A stretch of DNA of 64,000 nt from the NCBI GenBank assembly GCA_964020085.1, contig OZ026601.1, forward strand, positions 22,876,038-22,940,037. Reading direction: 5' to 3'. The position numbers and the translations under genes are program-made. The stretch is from Micromussa lordhowensis (taxonomy: Eukaryota; Cnidaria; Anthozoa; Scleractinia; Lobophylliidae). The notes under the pieces are model-generated. The model searched no databases. It worked only from the letters and a program-made list of their open reading frames with translations, and had not been told where the DNA came from. Shown here piece after piece: positions 1 to 12,315 of this stretch (the first letter of the stretch is position 1; the number at the start of each line of letters is the position of its first letter).

Positions 1-1
1 G

Positions 2-911
2 TACCACCCTCCATTTACCTTTACTGGTGTTGACCTATTTGGGCCACTAATGGTTAAGTGGGGCCGCGGAACTGCGAAAAGATGGGGTTGTCTGTTTACT
101 TGCCTTACAACTCGTGCTGTCTACCTGGAAGTGACACCATCACTTGAGACAGATGATTTCTTCATGGTTCTTCGCCAATTCATAAGTAGAAGAGGACCGC
201 CCAAGGAAATTTGGTCTGACAGAGGTACCAATTTTGTAGGCGCCAACAGAGAGTTAAAAGAGGCCATTGCGCATTGGAATGAAGAAACAATTGAACGGCA
301 GTTGCTGCAGAAGGGCATCAAGTGGGTATTTCAGCCACCTGCCGCCCCCCATATGTCCGGAGTATGGGAGCGTCTGGTACAGATTACGAAGAAACACCTT
401 AAGAGTGCAGCTGGAGATGGGCTTCTCCGTGATGTCGAGTTGAGGACACTGTTGGCTGAAGTGGAGTCCATAGTTAATAACCGTCCTATCACTGCTGTTT
501 CAGATGATCCTGATGACTGTTCAGCGCTGACGCCCAACCATTTCCTCTTGCAGAGAGCTACTCACCTTCCACCCGGAGTATTTGTGAATGAAGATTTGTT
601 CTCCAGAAAGCGGTGGAGAAAGGTGCAATTCCTCACCGATCACTACTGGAAGAGATGGATACGAGAATACTTGCCAACTCTTCAAAGAAGACCAAAATGG
701 GTCAAGTCAAGACGAAACGCGCGGATCGGATCTAGTACTTCTGGCAGAAGATAAGATGGTCCGCAACAGATGGCCTATGGGCCGAGTGGTGGAAGTGTAC
801 ACTGGAGAAGATGGAGGAGTACGGTCTGCCCGAGTCAAGACAGCAGGCGGCGTTTTCCACCGCCCTGTTACCAAGATATGTCTACTGGAGGACGCTATCG
901 ATGACGAATGA
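2..911 (+). pseudogene. BEL/Pao retrotransposon pol, integrase C-terminal part (truncated, frameshifted)
   Basis: The reading frame is open from the window edge and encodes the end of an integrase core followed by the C-terminal domain typical of BEL/Pao polyproteins. Visible landmarks are FTGVDLFGPL near the edge, WSDRGTNFVGA with a catalytic Asp, and PPAAPHMSGVWERLV with the catalytic Glu. Next comes the VNNRPIT block and a LTPNHFLL motif, then RKRWRKVQ. The frame breaks at about 715-730: the upstream frame stops at 754, while the expected GDLVLLAEDK continuation lies in another frame and runs to the stop at 911. The copy is therefore probably inactive. The upstream part of the element lies outside the window. 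The family assignment is firm; the exact position of the frameshift is approximate. Confidence 0.88.
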
Positions 912-1016
912 TTACTGACTGTCGAGGGACATGATGGACAAATTGTTGAGTTAAAGACACCTCATTAAGATTAAACAAACGAACTGCGTAATTTCAGCCC
1001 GTTTGTGGGGCCGCTA

Positions 1017-1483
1017 TGTCGTGTCTTTTCCCGCCAAGAGTGATTATGTTAATGTATTTTCTTTGTTTTCTCGCGTCACGTGATTTTGAGATTGTATGGT
1101 TCAGTCACGAAATTTTAAGCTTTGCTTTGCTTTGCTTTTGCTTTTCTCGTCGTTTGTCAAGTTGTTTCGAGCTCAACTGCTGCGGTGCACGGTTGTTTTT
1201 TTTTTAATTCGAATAGTATAGGCCGAGAATTCCGCTTTTTGTGGGGCGATGAATGGGCCGATGGAGAAATAAAGAACGACAAAGCTGGAGGTTTGTGGCT
1301 GTTCAGTCTCGCGTTTCAAGTACATCACAAAATCATTTTGCTTTCGATTTTCGCGAGCTCGGAATGACAAACCTGACAATATCCTACGGTTATAAGTCCC
1401 CCTCTGTACACAAGCCCCTCCTCCTTCAAGGTTAAAATAAATGTATTTGATTTATTATGATGCTTTCAAGGGAGGGTTTCACG
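1017..1483 (+). repeat. Probable 3' LTR of the BEL/Pao element
   Basis: A G-rich tract (TTTGTGGGGCCGC), resembling a polypurine tract, ends just before this stretch, and the stretch begins with TGT as LTRs do. It follows the pol stop by about 100 bases, the expected place for a 3' LTR. A TATAAG motif near 1391 and an AAATAAA near 1436 could serve as promoter and poly(A) signal. The 5' LTR is not in the window, so the right boundary is a guess. Confidence 0.5.
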
Positions 1484-2335
1484 GTCCGGCGCATGTCTCT
1501 AAATCAAAAGACTTTTGTTCGCTTATTACCAATGTTATCGCTTAAAAACCCCACTCAGATGTAGTTTAGTAATTACATGCTATGGTTAAGGCGCGGGTAA
1601 ACATGAAAGCCCTATTTTGGCTGGGTATTATGTTTTTTATGCAAATATCTTGTTTACGTTTCAAGCAATCACGAATCTCTCTGCTCATCTCGCATATCTA
1701 TGTTTTGGGTTGTTTAGTAAATTTTTTGGTGATTTTTAGGTATATTTGGAGAGAAATAGTTTTTCTCAAAGGATTAGTAAAATTGATGGAAATAGGAAAT
1801 TTTGAAGATTTGTTGTTGTTTTAAAATTAGAGTTTGAAATTAAAAATTGGTACATACACTCTAAACAGTTGCCCAACAACCTGGGGTGCCATTGTGCGGT
1901 CGGGCAACTGTCTGGTGGTGTTCCATAACCCTTTTTTTCCCTTTCAACCTCTCTTTAAACTTACCAAAATTTCACTTAAATTCACGTTTACCCCCGCCTT
2001 AATCTTGACGGAATGACGAATGCCGAATTCTCAAAAAGATTTCATTGGATTCTACCAACGCTGTCAAAGGGTTAAATTTAGCGCTGACCCGTACAATTTA
2101 TTATACGGTTGATGATTTTACTGCTATTTGCAATCGAAATCCAGTAACTAGCTTATGATTGGTTCATAGACAATGGAAAACTGGGCCTGTGCCAAAAGCG
2201 TGCATAATTGATAATACATGACATGCGCCGAGCTGTGAAACCGTCCCTTTAAGTTCTAGGTAAAAACCAGTATATAAAAACCGTATTTCTATCAGATTAA
2301 CACTGCTTTAGCTAGTTTTGAAACAGTTTTTTGAT

Positions 2336-2430
2336 TCCGCTTTTAAGCACCCCAGATATAAACCTCTCCGTTTATAAGCCAATTTAAAACCCCTTACAGT
2401 TGTAAAAGCCCAGGGTTTATAAGCAGCAGT
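2336..2430. repeat. Degenerate ATAAGC-type repeat
   Basis: A short stretch has repeated 'ATAAGC/ATAAAC' words and the phrase CCCAGGGTTTATAAGC. A related stretch occurs at 7930-8030 in this window (TTTCGCTTTTAAGC, then AAACCCAGGGTTTT). Both look like eroded copies of one interspersed family. Confidence 0.45.
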
Positions 2431-2512
2431 CACGATATACTAATTATTCTCAGACTTGAGAGCGTTATCACTCCGGTGGTTAGCAGCCATGCGACATTTA
2501 TTAGAACAAGAA

Positions 2513-2682
2513 TAGGCCATTTCCGAATTAACTTCAGCCTTTTTCTCAAAGCGAGTCTTGGTGCTCATCCTTTCATATGAAAATGAGATTTCATTCACAT
2601 GCAAATTAAACTCATTTTCATGTGAATGGTTGTGCACCAGGCCTCGCTTTGAAAGAGAGGCTTTAGGCAACTCGGAAATGGT
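2513..2682. repeat. Foldback MITE with ends GGCCATTTCCGA / TCGGAAATGGTC
   Basis: The two ends are inverted copies: GCCATTTCCGAATTAACTTC on the left matches the complement of the right end that reads AACTCGGAAATGG. The inner parts (CAAAGCGAG and CTCGCTTTG, then AAAATGAG and CTCATTTT) continue the fold. At about 170 bp with no coding potential it fits a nonautonomous DNA element. It lies upstream of the first receptor exon visible here. Confidence 0.75.
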
Positions 2683-3010
2683 CTATTGAATTTAAGACAC
2701 CAACTTGGCCGCCGATATGGCTGCCGTGACGTCATGTGAAAGCCCTCTACACAACCATTCTTTGACTATTCTTTTAGTGGACCTTCGCCATCTTATCTCA
2801 GCCACGGTGAAACACAGCGAAGCATTAGAGCTGAAAGTTCTCGGTTTTCTTATCATTTGTACCATGTACCACGCAAACTCTGTTGGGTAATGTGACTTGG
2901 TTAATTCCAACGACTTATTACTTGGAAATCTGCACAAAACCAGTGTTATTAGTTAGTGTTTTCACTGTAAAAACTCCTCAAATGTTTTGGTTCTTTCCTT
3001 GTTCTTGCAG

Positions 3011-6000
3011 GGATGGAAGAACGAATTCCTGACGTGGAACCCTAGTGAATATGGTGACGTAGAACAAATCTATTTCGATCCTAATGAAATTTGGGTCCCG
3101 GATATAGCTCTATTTAACAAGTGAGAATACACAATTCTTGAGACGAAGCATTTTAATGTTATGTTTACACGGGACCGCTCTGAAAGTGTGCCGATACGAG
3201 AGCAGACTTTACTCGGAACCGTGCCTTCCTTAACCGTCTCTTTACAGTAGTAGTTTAACAATTGTCTACTCGCGGATTAACGCGGGAAAATCAGCTGTCT
3301 AACGGTTAATTAAGCGCTCGGTTATTTATGTGATCCTCACACTCACTCACTCACTCATCCTCTTCGCTCCTTGGGTGGAGCATAAGGCCGCATTTATGTG
3401 ATCCTAGACTGGGTCCATTTGTCACCAGTCTCGTCTGAGCAGGGGAAAAGTTTACAGCAGTGCTCTAAGCGGACAGACTCTAGATGTTCTCAGGAGCTCG
3501 GCTGAGTTTGTCTGCTTATTGCAAGTCTAAACATCGAACGGCATCAGTCTGGATAAGCAAAGCGGATTTCACTTGAATGAAAGATCAGCTGTCCGGTCCA
3601 AATTTTTTGAATCGAATTATTTGGAACTGGTCGCATATGAACTTTATACCCTAAACCTCCCGGTTTGCTCTCGTTTAAACTTGATAGTTAGTGAATGCTA
3701 TTTAACTCAATAGTGTATACCATTTTGGTTTTTGTCTTCTTGTTGTTTTTGTTTTTGCTGTTTCTTCTTCACTTGTCCATCTTAAGTGGATCGACAATTA
3801 ACGTCCGATTAAATGGACCTACATATAAAACACGAAAGACCGTGTTTGACAACTTTTCCAAACACCAAGAAGAGAGTTGAAAATAGGACACGCAGCGGAG
3901 TATTTTTGACGAATTTCGAGATATATCTTCTCAATCGAAACTAAAACTAAGGAGGAAACAGAGAAATTAAATCGTTAATGAGCGTGATCCAAATTTTAGC
4001 CATTTTCAGCGAGTTCTTTTTCAAAAGTGCGACAGTTTACTTGTACAGAAAAACATTTTTGTGATAGTTTTTTTTATACTGGTATCAACATCCAGTTTAA
4101 TTAAAATTGGCATGTACAGAAAAATCGGAGTAATTAGTCTCGCAAAGTGCAAAAGAAATTATTGCTCAGAAATATTTCCTGCCAAATGTTCAGCGAAGAA
4201 TATCACCTTATTCCTACTTCCTGGATCACGCTCATTAACGATTCGGCGGAGATATTTGGCACCTAGTGAAAACCGTAGAATTAAAGCGAAGGACCTCAAA
4301 TATATCTTAGGGTCCAGTTATATGGTCTCGGGTACCCGAGACAACCCTTCCCCTGAGGTAACTTTATCGAGCGTTTATATGTGAAAACATAGTTCCAGTA
4401 GGCCGAGTCAAAGTTAACCCAGCATGATTATTTATAAACCTTACTGAATAATTAAATGTGCAAATATGCCTCTTTCTTTGGGTTTTTCTCGGTCATTCGA
4501 TCACAGTGGGTTTTGCCGAGTTAATTTTTACTTCTTTAATACGAATTTCTGCTATAAATCCTAAATCTAAGCATTACGTGACATTCCATTGTCCCGCTTG
4601 CCAGGGTTACCCTACCTGCCGAGGTGAGTTGGCGATCCTAATGTAAACGGCTGGTTGAATTTTAGAAAGAAACAAGCTAAATGTTACCTCGGCCAGGGTA
4701 GCTCGGGGGGAGGGTTGTCTCGGGTACCCGAGACCATATAACTGGGCCCTAAAGTTGCCCTAAATTTCGGCCATTTTAGACGCTTGAGTGGCCAAAATCG
4801 TGATGGTTTTTTTTACGTTGATGTGGCGATATCTCGAAGAAAAACGAACGCCTACCTCAGCAAATTTCATGTTTGATAATTTTTTCGGATAGTGTTTTTA
4901 TAGTGTAAAAGGATGAAGGTAAACGGCTAACTACGATCTTTGGGTCCTGCCTGGTTTTCTCTGACAATGACACTTAAGAGCAACTCCGCCTAAATATCAA
5001 CAAAACCAGGAATAGCAAAAAAAATGAATTTCTAGAAACTAACCCAGAGTGATGCCCTTTGCGCACGTTTTACAAGATAGGAAGAACAATTACGGCGTAT
5101 AATTAGTTTGTAATGAGCGTCGTCACTTTCGAGTTTACGAATACTTGAGTATAGCGCTCGTTTTCGATCGATTGCATTGAGAGAAAAGTATTGCTTTACA
5201 AAAAAACAATAATTATGATCGAACTGAACCAGTGTTTGTGAGACTAGTGTCCGGAGGGCTTCATTTTGTTAAACTTTGAAGAAATTCGAATTATTTTTGT
5301 TATTTCCCGATCTGCTTTGATATTTCGGCGTAGCTGCTCGTCAACTTTTTTCTAACCTCGGTTTGGCTGAATAGACTTTCTATACACTTCTATCGTTTAT
5401 AACTAGCGGTGACGAGTCGATCAACTTGGCAGGAGGGATGAGCAAATTTGTGACGGACATCGCAGTCGGCTCTAGTGGGAATTGTATTTGGAGCGGTCCG
5501 GCAACGTTTAAAACCATCTGTCAAATGCAAGTCGACAAGTGGCCGTTTGACGAGCAAACATGTGAACTATCTTTTGGCTCCTACACGTACGGAAAGAACC
5601 AACTTGCAATCAGGCTGTTCAAGGACAAAAGTGATTTTACGAGTAAGAAATCATACATTCCTTTTATTATTATGAATCCATCAGACCCTGTAAGATCCAT
5701 GTAAAACCCAACATGACACCCCATGACACTGAAATGTCCTATTGACTGTCCAGAACAGAGTTAAACCCTGGTCAAACGGCGCATGATAGTCCATGATAGT
5801 TGATTCTCTCCTAACTATCATCAACTATCACGCGCAGCTTGACCAGGGCTTTAGGAAACGAGAAATGCGTGCGAAGAGAACGAGAGTTACAACGAACGAA
5901 AAAGCGTGACCGCAATTCAAGCATATGACATTTCGTACAACTGTTTATGCTTCATGCGTACGTAATCTTAAAAGCGGCAATCGAGCTCGTATTAAAATTA

Positions 6001-7604
6001 CCCGCATGATTAATTGCTCCACGCAGTCCAATTACTATTACATACATTGCCAAGACTGAGCCGTGTCTACTGAAAAAATAAACTGAAACCGTGATTTTGC
6101 ATATTTTGGTCTTATCGTGGCCAAGTCACACGAAATTGAGAAAGCCTGATTTACTTCCGGTTAGGGAGGGGTAAAACCCCCCATAAAAACTACGCCAAAT
6201 TTATCTACCCAAAGACACAGGGTTGGGTAAAGCCTTTTCCATAGAGCAGTTGAAAGAAAAGAGCTCCGTAATCTGGTCTGTCCTAGCTTTTGCATACTTA
6301 AAACGCAATGACCTCATGTAATAAATTTTCTTCACTAAAATAAGACAATATCTGTAAACCATATAGGTGCGGCTTGAATATCCTGATCCGAACAAGTGAC
6401 TAAAGATTTTTAAAAAATATTGCTTGTGGCTTACTACGGGTTTCACAAGATATCTCAAAATACAGCGACCTCTTTTAATTGGGCTTTTATAAATTAGATT
6501 TCTCCGATGTAAACTTTACTGGATCTCAATCCCCCAACAAAAAGTTTATCTAACGTGCTACTCTTGATTTTATAGTAGAAAAACTGTGTCATCGAGCGTT
6601 TTGGGGGATTATAAGCACAAAAGAACAAATTAAGGGTGTTTTAAAAGGTTAGGCCGTTGCTATGGTAACCTGTTATATAGGAAAGATGGTCGCAACTTGT
6701 TTGTCAGTGAATGAGCATTCCTTTGATGTCATTCACCTGATAAAGAATGATATTCATGCATCACACTATTAGTGCTGGAAATTGTTGGAAACTGTTGTTC
6801 GCCACTTTAAATGATAGTATCTTGAGTTATCCCGTCGGGCAAAATGGGAGAGAATAGACACCCATTGCAGAAACTGATCAGCTATGCATGTTTGCCTTTT
6901 CAGCTCGTTATGTTGAGAGCGGAGACTGGAACATAGTAAACATCACAGCTAAAATATCAGAGACTGATCACGGCGACTGCTGCCCGTTTAACTTCAGCGA
7001 GGTGGTATACACTCTGGACATGAAACGCAAGTCACTGTACTATATGTTCTATCTCGTCATCCCCTCCGTTACACTGATAATCGTTGCTCTAAGTAGCTTC
7101 CTTATCCACGTTGAAAGCGGGGAACGCATTGGCTTTGTCACAACCATTCTGCTCGCCATGACAGTGTTTCTACTTGTCATCCCGAACTTTCTTCCAGTGA
7201 CGTCGGACGGCTTACCAATCCTTGGGGTAAACCTACAGGTTACTATGATCATTATAGCCTTGGTACTCTTCGCCAATATTTTCGTCCTAAGGGTTTACTT
7301 CAAAGAAGAAACTCCCCCAAGGTGGATTGAAAACCTCTGCGGCTTTAGCAGTACAAAGAAACGTAAAGAAGCCAAGCGGATTCATGAATCGCAGCCTAAT
7401 GGCGCTCACGGCACGGTGAAATGCTCTGCTACAGTGACCAGCATCGAGATGACCGAGTCCAGTGCAGGAAGTCCAGCTTTCTTTGAAAGAAAAGAAGACG
7501 TTGAATTCACGTGGCGGAGGGTGGCCAGAAAAATGGATCAAGTTTTTTTTGTAATCTTTATTATTGTCTCGTCCGTTACGTACGCTGTCACGTTCACAAC
7601 ATGA
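3011..7604 (+). CDS. Nicotinic acetylcholine receptor-like subunit, alpha type, 3' three exons (partial)
   Basis: Three exons join in frame: 3011-3120, 5407-5642 and 6904-7604, with AG/GT borders, phases 2 and 1, and a TGA stop at 7602. The first is exactly 110 bases, the classic length of this exon in animal nAChR genes, and encodes EFLTWNPSEYG and IWVPDIALFN. The second holds the Cys-loop: two Cys separated by 13 residues with the WPFDEQTC core. The last begins RYVESGDWN, has a vicinal Cys pair (DCCPF, the alpha-subunit mark), then M1, M2 (GERIGFVTTILLAMTVFLLV, with the Glu found in cation channels), M3, a short cytoplasmic loop and M4 near the C-terminus. The signal peptide and early ligand-binding exons were not found between 1480 and 3010, so they lie upstream or were missed. 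The product should be a plasma-membrane cation channel subunit; its ligand is not proven. Confidence 0.9.
4305..4757. repeat. Intronic inverted-repeat element, TCGGGTACCCGAGAC ends
   Basis: The left end (GTTATATGGTCTCGGGTACC and onward) and the right end (GGTTGTCTCGGGTACCCGAG and onward) are inverted copies of about 45 bp. They enclose about 360 bp of unique sequence. It sits in the receptor intron between 3121 and 5406 and has no ORF of note. Confidence 0.7.
5764..5853. repeat. Short palindromic MITE in receptor intron
   Basis: AAACCCTGGTCAAACGGCGC at the left is mirrored by GCGCAGCTTGACCAGGGCTT at the right, with ATGATAGT / ACTATCAT inner arms. It is about 90 bp of foldback sequence, 120 bp downstream of the second receptor exon. 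Confidence 0.65.
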
Positions 7605-9224
7605 TTAGTTATTGATTTGTCTTACATGAAGAGTCGTTCATTGTACATACTATTTCTTCTTAAATTGTTACAACTTTTAGTTGTGACATGACAAGTGAAC
7701 GACTATTTTTCTTTTGAACAAACACTACAACACTACCCGTCCGTAGCCACACCAGTTTCAAACAACTTTCGTGACCAACGCAGTGCCTTTTAGCAAGGTT
7801 TGACAACTATTAGTAGATTTCCAATTAATACCAACACCTTCATTAGATTTTGAAGTAACACTTAGTCTTGGGGAGACTATTAAATTATCAGCTATCTATA
7901 CCGCTGGATTTTGGTTCCATCAGCTTATTTCGAGACCTTTTATTTCGCTTTTAAGCTCACTCCACCTCCCCGTATATGACCCAACCCAAAACCCCTTTTA
8001 AAGTTGTATAAACCCAGGGTTTTGCAGCCTGTAAGATAGAAAAGAATTTCTTTATATTGCTTTGATTGGTAAGAAATGATCGCGTCAATCTTATCATAGT
8101 AAAATGTGCCTTATCACTTGGATATTGATATAAAGAGGACAGTCCCTTTTTCTTCGAGAGCTTCTACTCGGAATTCGTTTGGTGATACTCCATTACCCTG
8201 CAACCCGTGTCTAAAAGAATTATATATTCACTGTAATATAAAAATAAGTGGATTTCATTTTCTCAGTTTTATGGGTGTTTTTTTCTTTCTTCATCTTTTT
8301 TCGGAGTTTGTTTCATTCACAACTATAAGCAGTGTCCTTGAAGAAGAAGAGGGAGGGAAAAAGGAAGTTGTGTGTTTCTTTTCGTGGTTGCTGTTGTTGT
8401 TCGCCGATTTTTGTGACAAAAAATGCAATTCATGGGAGTGTCTCTAACGTTTTGTAATTGGTTGTAAGTGTTCACTTTCAGGATGTTGTTGGAAAAACGA
8501 GGTCAGAGTAAGTGATTCTTAATCTTAAAAAAAACACCATCATGGCCATTACTTTAAAGAGTCAACTTATACGGTAAATTCAGATATTTGAAATTCTAAA
8601 AAAGTAATGCTCTACCTTTAATGAAGACGACTGTATGCTCAAACTTTATCAAAAGTTACACTAAATGAACCAAGGCTAGGATTTATTGTAAGTGACGTGT
8701 GTTCGCGGTTTTTGTCTCCTTTTAAAACGTTCAGAGGATTTTTTCACATCCTGTCGTACGCGTATGTATTGCAAAATCGTTGAAAACTTACTGGGCTTAA
8801 ATGCCATTGGTTGACTTTGAGAAATTTACTTCATTTATGTCTTCGACTTGGTGTTTCAGGAGTGTTTTGTTGTATGAGCAAAATTACATCGTAAGTTAAA
8901 TCATAAGTTTATTACTGATCTCGTCGAAAAGGGGAGAGAAATCTCTGAGATAGAAAATTTGAAGGCTTTTAAAATTACATCTCATTGTGTTTAAGACCGC
9001 TTCAAAATTAATTGACTTAATTTCTGCGTTGTCTGGAGAACGTGAACCAAGAGAGCTAATTTTTTATTTTTTATTTCGAATTTATTGGTGTGTCCTAGAC
9101 TCAGCTTCGTGATAGCTTTGGTAGTGATAAACAAAGTAAATGACTGTAGAGTATCTCGACATTCTTAGCTAAAATATAAACTCATTTTTTTAATCTACGT
9201 TGTCCTCGACGTCTTGGTTTCTTA
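7605..9224. other. Receptor 3' flank, no gene seen
   Basis: This is AT-rich sequence after the receptor stop. I found no canonical AATAAA close to the stop. The part around 7920-8035 resembles the repeat at 2336. No ORF here looks coding. Confidence 0.5.
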
Positions 9225-9768
9225 GGGCCTGTTTACTGCAAGGGACCGCATACGATAAGCACTGCCAACGTAGGATCTGCAAGAGACCTGAGCCCCCACC
9301 CGCCCGCCCCCCCCCAAAAAAACAAAACAAAACAAAATAATAACAATAATAATATAATTACATGCTAGACAGGGTAACGGTTCGTGCCAGGCTATCACGG
9401 CTAAGGTGAACCGGGAAAACACCGGGAGGTGAACCGGGAAAACATGGCGGCGCGAGGGGAATTTTTTCGTAGTTACCATTTGCCAGTGGTATCTGCCGAA
9501 CAGAATGACCGTCAATCTGAAGAGATCAATGTAATAGATGGGTCTCAGGCAGAGAACAGGCGATGAAAAAATGAAACATGCCGCCAAAAAGTTTCTTTGG
9601 CCTGCCCATTCGTTTGTTGTGCTTAGCGGCCGCTCACAAGATAGCCCACGCAGCTCACTCACTGTCCCGGTTAGGTGAGTTGCATGTAAAGGCGGACAAT
9701 GAGTCAACCCTTCTATCCGGATAGCCCGGTTAGCTGGGGCACCCTCCATTCATGTAAGCAGGCCCTTC
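9225..9768. repeat. TIR element with AGGGCCTG ends
   Basis: It starts AGGGCCTGTTTACTGC and ends GTAAGCAGGCCCT, an inverted pair. The interior is richer in G+C and carries an internal repeat of GAACCGGGAAAACA. A 175-residue ORF on the minus strand crosses the whole element, but it includes both terminal repeats and a poly-G/A tract, so I treat it as chance. Confidence 0.6.
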
Positions 9769-12230
9769 AGCTCCCTAACATGTGTTACCATCAGTATCAT
9801 GATGAAAAGACAGCGACTGGTTTTGATAAGTTCGAGTCAGTTTAGTTCACAACGAACATTGTTGGATCAGAATGTGTCCAACCAAAAAAAAATATGTTTA
9901 TTTTCGTGTACGATTTATGTTGAGGCCACTAGTGGCCTCAACTCTTGCATTTTCTGTTCCCAAGCTCGAATATTAAAATACGGACACTCCCGGTGTTAGA
10001 TATTCGGTTCTTTTATAATGAAACGTTTTGTAGAAAAGAGTTTTGTGTTCAATTAGCAGTGGCGTTCACGTTGTTTCTTTACAGTTTTGTACTTTTTCCG
10101 CATGCTATCCCACAGAACCTGTAGGTACGTGTGTAACGTTTCCAATTTATATTTGCTGGAATATGCCAATCAGCTTAGGCTAGTTCTTGTTCAATTTTTC
10201 ACCGAAGGGGTAGAGCAATCGACTTCCGGTGAAAATGCATCGTTCAGTATCGTGATTAAAGTGTTACCAGAGAGCTACGAGTTGAAATGTTTCTGTAAAT
10301 GTTCATACCATTTTGTCGCTTTCCATTCTCCAATTTCCATTTGAAATGGGGCTGGGTCAAGTGTCGTCCTTACCAATTTCAGAGCATCGCCGATTTTAGT
10401 CATTTTGGTCATTTACAGGCACGGTCGTTCGATAACGTTCGACTGGAGATTTGTTGCTACCAGCAAGCAAAATTAAGATGAATTCTTCGAATCCCATACA
10501 AGGTAAGACTCGTGGGCAAATTTTTCAGTCTGCTGGTGTTGAATGGCACCAAGCAATTCTTAGGTAACAGCTACACAAAAACCCCGTACATGCAAGCGGT
10601 TGCAGACATTGCGCGAAGGTATGATTCCCAGAAAGGTGATGGTGAGGTAAAGCTTTCTGATGGAATGGCTGTCCAGCCATCTTTGGAATGTAGCGAAAAG
10701 ACGTCTCCACCCAAATCCAGAATTCTTGAGTCCGTTCTCTTCCAATTAGCATTCATGATGTTCATGATCAACATCCCAATATATCACTTTCTTAGTTTTT
10801 CCTTGACACAATACTTAGTTGTGAAGTTACTTTTGGACGATGGATCACTTAGAAAAGTTAACCCCTTCGGTTCAATCCGGAGCAAGTTAGCTGGAGAAAA
10901 AGTTCATTAAATAGGGAGGGACTTCAAGGCCGATAATAGATATCCGGATCATCTAAAGAGCTTAGAGACATTTGTTCAAAGAATACATTACAAGGGACAC
11001 TGTAATAGGTATCTTGTAAAATTTTCTTTTAGAAAGAACCCGTTACTCGTAAATTAATGTTTTAAAAACGTTTCGATCAAAAGCCTCCCGGCATCATTCA
11101 CTACAGATAGACAAATCACACGTGTGTGCCCACGCGTCCCTTTATACGTTGATGTACCACAAAAGAATAAAAAACAGGACTGCATCTTTTTAATAAGCGC
11201 CTGCTTAATACAGGGAAAGTTTATAGTAACAGAGTGCTTAAATTTCCTGAATATTGACAACGTGCATTTTAACACAAGGTGACAGCTTAAAACAGATCTG
11301 ACTGTAATTAGAGGTATAGGACCCCCTACCTTTTCGAATAACTGTCTAGCGCGAAAACACGATTGTAAAGTGTTATTAATACAAAGTGGACCTTAGTTTT
11401 CACTCAGGCAAAGCGCTTGCCGACCTCATGTGATATTGATAAGGTATATTATTTCCTTTATTTCCCAAAAATGAAATTCTTTTTTAATATAGAGCCCATC
11501 ACTCTCGAAAATGAGATCTATCTCTGTTGAACTGATTTCCTTCCTTTCCAAAACTATCGCCCACGTCATCTGGACACAAGGCATATAGACATAGATCTGT
11601 ATTACTTTTTAACCTGTATAAGAATCACAATTAATACATTGTAATTCATAACTGTGCTTGTGTGCTTCATTTTTTGTTTGTTTTTTGTCCTTCCTTTCTT
11701 TCCTCTTCTGTTCAAAGGTTGTTCCGACCTTGGTTGACGCCAAGATTATTTTCCCTTTAACAAGCAAATCCAACTCTAGGTTTATTCATTCTAACATGCA
11801 GAACATTGAGTATTTAACGTTTACTGCGAAATAATGGCAATTATTATCAAATATGGAAACCACGCAATTATTAATATTTTAGATGGCGTTGGCATCTCAT
11901 AGAGCCGAACTCGACTGAACTGGAAATCAATTGACTCTATCGACTTGTCAACTAATAAAGATTTACAACCATAATTCTTTTCTGAACTGAAAAGATGTAT
12001 AAGGTAGCCCGAAAAAAATAAAATAATATTGCATATTTTAAAAACAAGTGTTCAAATACTTATTAATTTAAGATAAATTCCGTTTAATTTCGGCGACTTT
12101 TAGGGAATATTAAATATGAAACTCATAAATAGAAAAAGACAGTAGATAGATGATTTCTACTGGAAGTCACTTGGAAGAAACAACTCCTTGTTTGAAATAA
12201 AATGAAAAATAAAAAAAATATTTATTCATC
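9769..12230. other. Mostly unassigned sequence; one weak ORF at 10512-10910
   Basis: The only ORF worth naming is 10512-10910 (+), 132 residues. It has a hydrophobic segment near residue 90 and no recognisable motif. An ATG-led stretch ending at a GTAAGA donor lies just upstream (10479-10501). Neither supports a confident gene. Sequence from 10980 to 12230 is AT-rich and empty to my eye. Confidence 0.3.
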
Positions 12231-12238
12231 TCGAACGA

Positions 12239-12245
12239 TATATAA
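12239..12245 (+). promoter_or_regulatory. TATA box of the peptide-precursor gene
   Basis: TATATAA lies 77 bases upstream of the first ATG. That predicts transcription starting near 12270 and a 5' leader of about 45 bases. The position fits the gene model well. Confidence 0.55.
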
Positions 12246-12315
12246 CGGTTCCATCCCGTGGAACTGGCCATGTTTGTGTAACAGTTGGTAGATAAGACCT
12301 ACGCATTAACCAAAC

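Noticed and set aside
1582..1824. 80-residue ORF with hydrophobic stretch, tested as missing receptor signal-peptide exon
   Set aside because: No splice donor in the right place and no receptor-like continuation; the composition just reflects AT-rich DNA.
9222..9749. 175-residue ORF on the minus strand
   Set aside because: It spans a TIR repeat including its terminal repeats and a poly-G tract; no domain seen.
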